This document shows, piece after piece, positions 13,197 to 15,055 of a stretch of 15,055 nucleotides of DNA (its first letter is position 1; every line of letters starts with the position of its first letter). The stretch spans positions 1-15,055 of the forward strand of contig DATFWK010000084.1 in the NCBI GenBank assembly GCA_035259345.1. Reading direction: 5' to 3'. The notes under the pieces were generated by a model. That model saw only the letters and a program-made list of their open reading frames with translations. It was not told the origin of the DNA and ran no database searches. The translations under genes and the position numbers were made by a program. Source of the DNA: DATFWK01 sp035259345 (GTDB taxonomy: Bacteria > Actinomycetota > Thermoleophilia > Miltoncostaeales > Miltoncostaeaceae).

Positions 13197-14209
13197 GCCG
13201 CGATGCCTCCCGGGGGCGCCGTGGCCACGGCGTCCAGCCCGAGATACTCGGGCCACGGGACGGCGTCCGTGAACTGGGCGGCCGCGCCGATCATCGCCGC
13301 ATTATCCGTGCAAAGGCGGATGCCGGGAACCCCAACGCGCAAGTCGTGCGGCGCAGCCCGCTCGGCGACCAGCTCGCGGAGGCGTCCGTTGGCCGCGACG
13401 CCGCCGCCCAGCGCGACCGCCGGGACGCCCAGGTCGAGGGCCGCCTCCACCAGGCGATCGGCCAGCGGGCGCATCACCGCCTCCTGGTACGAGGCGGCCA
13501 GATCAGCCCGCCGCGCCTCCGCCGCAGGGCCCAGCTCGCGCAGCCGGTAGAGGAGCGCGGTCTTGACCCCGGCGAACGAGAAGTCCCGCTGGGAGCGTCC
13601 GGAGAGGGCCACCGGGAATGCGAACGCGCCGCGGTCGCCGCCGGCCGCCAGCCGCTCGAGCGCGGCCCCGCCGGGGTAGCCGAGGCCGAGGAGGCGCGCC
13701 CCCTTGTCCACCGCCTCGCCCGCCGCGTCGTCGATCGTCCCGCCGAGGAGCGCCGGGCGCCGGTAGTCCTCGACCAGGTCCAGGCGCGTGTGGCCGCCGG
13801 AGGCCACCAGGCTGACGAACGGCGGATCGAGGGCCAGCGGCTCGAGCCACGCCGCGGCGATGTGCCCATGGAGGTGGTCCACCATCACCAGCGGCTTGCC
13901 GGCCGCGTAGGCGAGCGCCTTGGCCGTCGCCACGCCCACGAGCAGGGCGCCGATCAGCCCCGGCCGCTGGGTGACCGCGACGGCCGCAACGTCGTCCAGG
14001 TCGAGGCCGGCTTCCTCGAGCGCGCGGTCGACCACCCCGTTGACCGTGCCGAGGTGATGGCGGGCGGCCACCTCGGGCACCACGCCGCCGTAGGGCGTGT
14101 GGAGCTCGGCCTGCGACGCCACGATGCTCGAGAGGACGCGCCGCTCCCGGACGACCGCCGCCGCGGTCTCGTCACACGAGGTCTCGATCGCGAGGATCGG
14201 GCCGGTCAC
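13193..14209 (-). CDS. tsaD: tRNA N6-adenosine threonylcarbamoyltransferase TsaD
   Basis: This 338-aa enzyme transfers the threonylcarbamoyl group to A37 of tRNAs that read ANN codons, working with TsaB and TsaE. The family signature is complete: ILAIETSCDETAAAVV at the start, metal-binding HLHGH (112-116, with His112 and His116), LVASGGHT (134-141), IDDAAGEAVDKGARLLGLGYPGG, and the closing TDNAAMIGAAA, with Asp302. I start at GTG 14209: it overlaps the rimI stop as GTGA, GGGGGAGG lies just upstream, and the N-terminus then matches the family. The longer open frame upstream runs antisense to coding logic, through rimI and tsaB. The stop overlaps the protease gene's GTG. Order tsaB-rimI-tsaD is common in actinobacteria. 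Length is normal. Confidence 0.96.
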   Translation of the reverse strand: MTGPILAIETSCDETAAAVVRERRVLSSIVASQAELHTPYGGVVPEVAARHHLGTVNGVVDRALEEAGLDLDDVAAVAVTQRPGLIGALLVGVATAKALAYAAGKPLVMVDHLHGHIAAAWLEPLALDPPFVSLVASGGHTRLDLVEDYRRPALLGGTIDDAAGEAVDKGARLLGLGYPGGAALERLAAGGDRGAFAFPVALSGRSQRDFSFAGVKTALLYRLRELGPAAEARRADLAASYQEAVMRPLADRLVEAALDLGVPAVALGGGVAANGRLRELVAERAAPHDLRVGVPGIRLCTDNAAMIGAAAQFTDAVPWPEYLGLDAVATAPPGGIAA

Positions 14210-14694
14210 GCCTCCCCCGGATGGCCCAGGCGCCACATGATGAGCGCGTCCTCGCCGTTGTCCGAGTAGTAGCGCGGGCGGACGCCGTGGTCGGCGAAGC
14301 CGAGGCGGCGGTAGAGGCGGATCGCCTGCGCGTTCGAGACCCGGACCTCCAGCGTGTAGCCGCGGTGGTCGCGCCGGTCGCCGATGTCGAAGACCGCTGT
14401 CATGAGCGACTCGCCGATCCCCTCCCCCCGCCGCTCCGGGTGGACCGCCACGTTCAGCACGTGCCAGACCTCGACCTGACGGGCGACCATCACGTAGCCG
14501 ACCGCCTGGCCCTGGTCGATCGCGATCAGCGCGATGCCGTCCCGTCGGCCCAGCTCGCTCACGAACATCGACTCGCTCCACGGCGTGGCGTGACTTCTGC
14601 GCTCGATCCCGAGCACCTGCACCACGTCGCCTCGGCGCATCGGGCGGATCTCCACCCGCAGGCCCGGGCGGGCGCGCGAGGGCTCCGTGGTCAT
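14206..14694 (-). CDS. rimI: Ribosomal protein S18 alanine N-acetyltransferase RimI
   Basis: This 162-aa GNAT-fold enzyme probably acetylates the N-terminal alanine of ribosomal protein S18 using acetyl-CoA. Motif A is VHPERRGEGIG (about 90-100), followed by LEVRVSNAQAIRLYRRLGF and GVRPRYYSDNGEDALIMWRL, the typical RimI C-terminus with the catalytic-region Tyr and the DN.EDAL string. The first 12 residues are a slightly longer, Arg/Pro-rich lead-in. The ATG at 14694 overlaps the tsaB stop (ATGA), and its own TGA overlaps the GTG of tsaD (GTGA), so translation is coupled along the operon. Bacterial RimI enzymes near tsaD have sometimes been shown to have broader N-terminal targets, so S18 may not be the only substrate. 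Confidence 0.95.
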   Translation of the reverse strand: MTTEPSRARPGLRVEIRPMRRGDVVQVLGIERRSHATPWSESMFVSELGRRDGIALIAIDQGQAVGYVMVARQVEVWHVLNVAVHPERRGEGIGESLMTAVFDIGDRRDHRGYTLEVRVSNAQAIRLYRRLGFADHGVRPRYYSDNGEDALIMWRLGHPGEA

Positions 14695-15055
14695 GCGGCG
14701 CGCTCCCGCCGGAGCCGGTTGACCTCGGCGTCCGGCAGCCGCAGGTAGACCGGCACGACCGGACGGGAGCCCGCGGCGCGCACCCGGCGCGCCAGCTCCA
14801 CGGCGCGGACGCGATGGATCCGCTCGCCGGCCGCCGCGCGCAGCGGCCCGCCGGCCGCGGGCGGGAGCGCCGCCAGGCCGTCGCCGGCCGCGAGCGCCGG
14901 CCGGTCGGCCACGTCGCCCACTGCGGCGAGCAGGTCCGCCGGCGCGAACGCCGCCGGGGCGACAACCTCGGTCAGGCCGCCCGGGCCGCCCGCGCGGTAG
15001 GCGGCGGCGAAGACCTCGCCGCGGCGGGCGTCGACGACCGGGACGAGCAGCTCGT
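14691..15055 (-). CDS. tsaB: TsaB, t6A biosynthesis partner of TsaD (5' end outside window)
   Basis: Only the C-terminal 121 residues are inside the window; the frame is open to the right edge. The family's VDARRGEVFAA string (starting about seven residues in from the edge) and the closing PVYLRLPDAEVNRLR, characteristic of TsaB, are both visible. TsaB is an inactive paralogue of TsaD that dimerises with it in the threonylcarbamoyl-transfer complex. Usual length is about 220 residues, so roughly 100 are missing, including the N-terminal ASKHA strands. The stop overlaps the rimI ATG by 4 nt. No frameshift is seen in the part present. Confidence 0.92.
   Translation of the reverse strand, partial: ELLVPVVDARRGEVFAAAYRAGGPGGLTEVVAPAAFAPADLLAAVGDVADRPALAAGDGLAALPPAAGGPLRAAAGERIHRVRAVELARRVRAAGSRPVVPVYLRLPDAEVNRLRRERAA

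Noticed and set aside
14210..14965. N-terminal extension of tsaD up to 14965
   Set aside because: It lies over rimI and tsaB in a different frame and lacks family sequence. The GTG at 14209 gives the standard TsaD start.
1..15055. Mobile elements, CRISPR arrays, tRNA/rRNA genes, phage genes
   Set aside because: Looked for transposase motifs, terminal repeats, regular direct repeats and tRNA-like cloverleaf signals; none was seen by eye.

Overview
The window is about 15 kb of very GC-rich DNA with strongly G/C-biased third codon positions and frequent GTG and one TTG start. Gene content points to an actinobacterium: a tsaB-rimI-tsaD cluster, a Rex redox repressor, a K+-independent type membrane pyrophosphatase, paired TrkA proteins, a YbdK-type glutamate-cysteine ligase and a DUF1844 protein. 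I suspect a Thermoleophilia-like soil lineage (Solirubrobacterales/Gaiellales), but that is inference from content and not a database match. No mobile element, CRISPR array, tRNA or rRNA gene was seen.

Only the first gene (61-462, unknown function) is on the + strand. It converges on a long run of - strand genes, with a 10-bp stem-loop (472-518) between the two stop codons. Read in the transcribed (right to left) direction, the - strand holds four blocks. (1) tsaB (cut by the window edge), rimI, tsaD and a secreted subtilase, joined by 4-nt ATGA/GTGA overlaps. The first three are t6A-modification and acetylation functions; the protease is an unusual last member. (2) A secreted protein of unknown function carrying a duplicated four-cysteine domain. 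It has its own promoter, which is overlapped by a perfect palindrome. (3) rex, then a glutamate-cysteine ligase-like enzyme overlapping a DUF1844 gene, then an MTAP-family nucleoside phosphorylase. (4) hppA, a 60-aa two-helix membrane protein and two TrkA-type NAD-binding proteins. This looks like an ion and energy operon, but no potassium channel subunit is visible in the window.

The left end holds a TetR regulator and a 14-TM DHA2-family efflux pump. Each gene has a copy of the same operator in its leader (17 of 22 positions identical), so TetR probably controls itself and the pump.

Several start codons were moved from the longest reading frame using ribosome-binding sites and overlaps: the MFS pump, both trkA genes, hppA (TTG), mtap (GTG), the subtilase (GTG) and tsaD (GTG). 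Three genes lack a good Shine-Dalgarno sequence and instead carry a TANNNT -10 element 8-9 nt before the start, suggesting leaderless or near-leaderless transcripts. The window is mostly ordinary accessory and housekeeping sequence. The least explained items are the duplicated-Cys secreted protein with its palindromic promoter, the protease coupled to tsaD, and the hppA-trkA operon.
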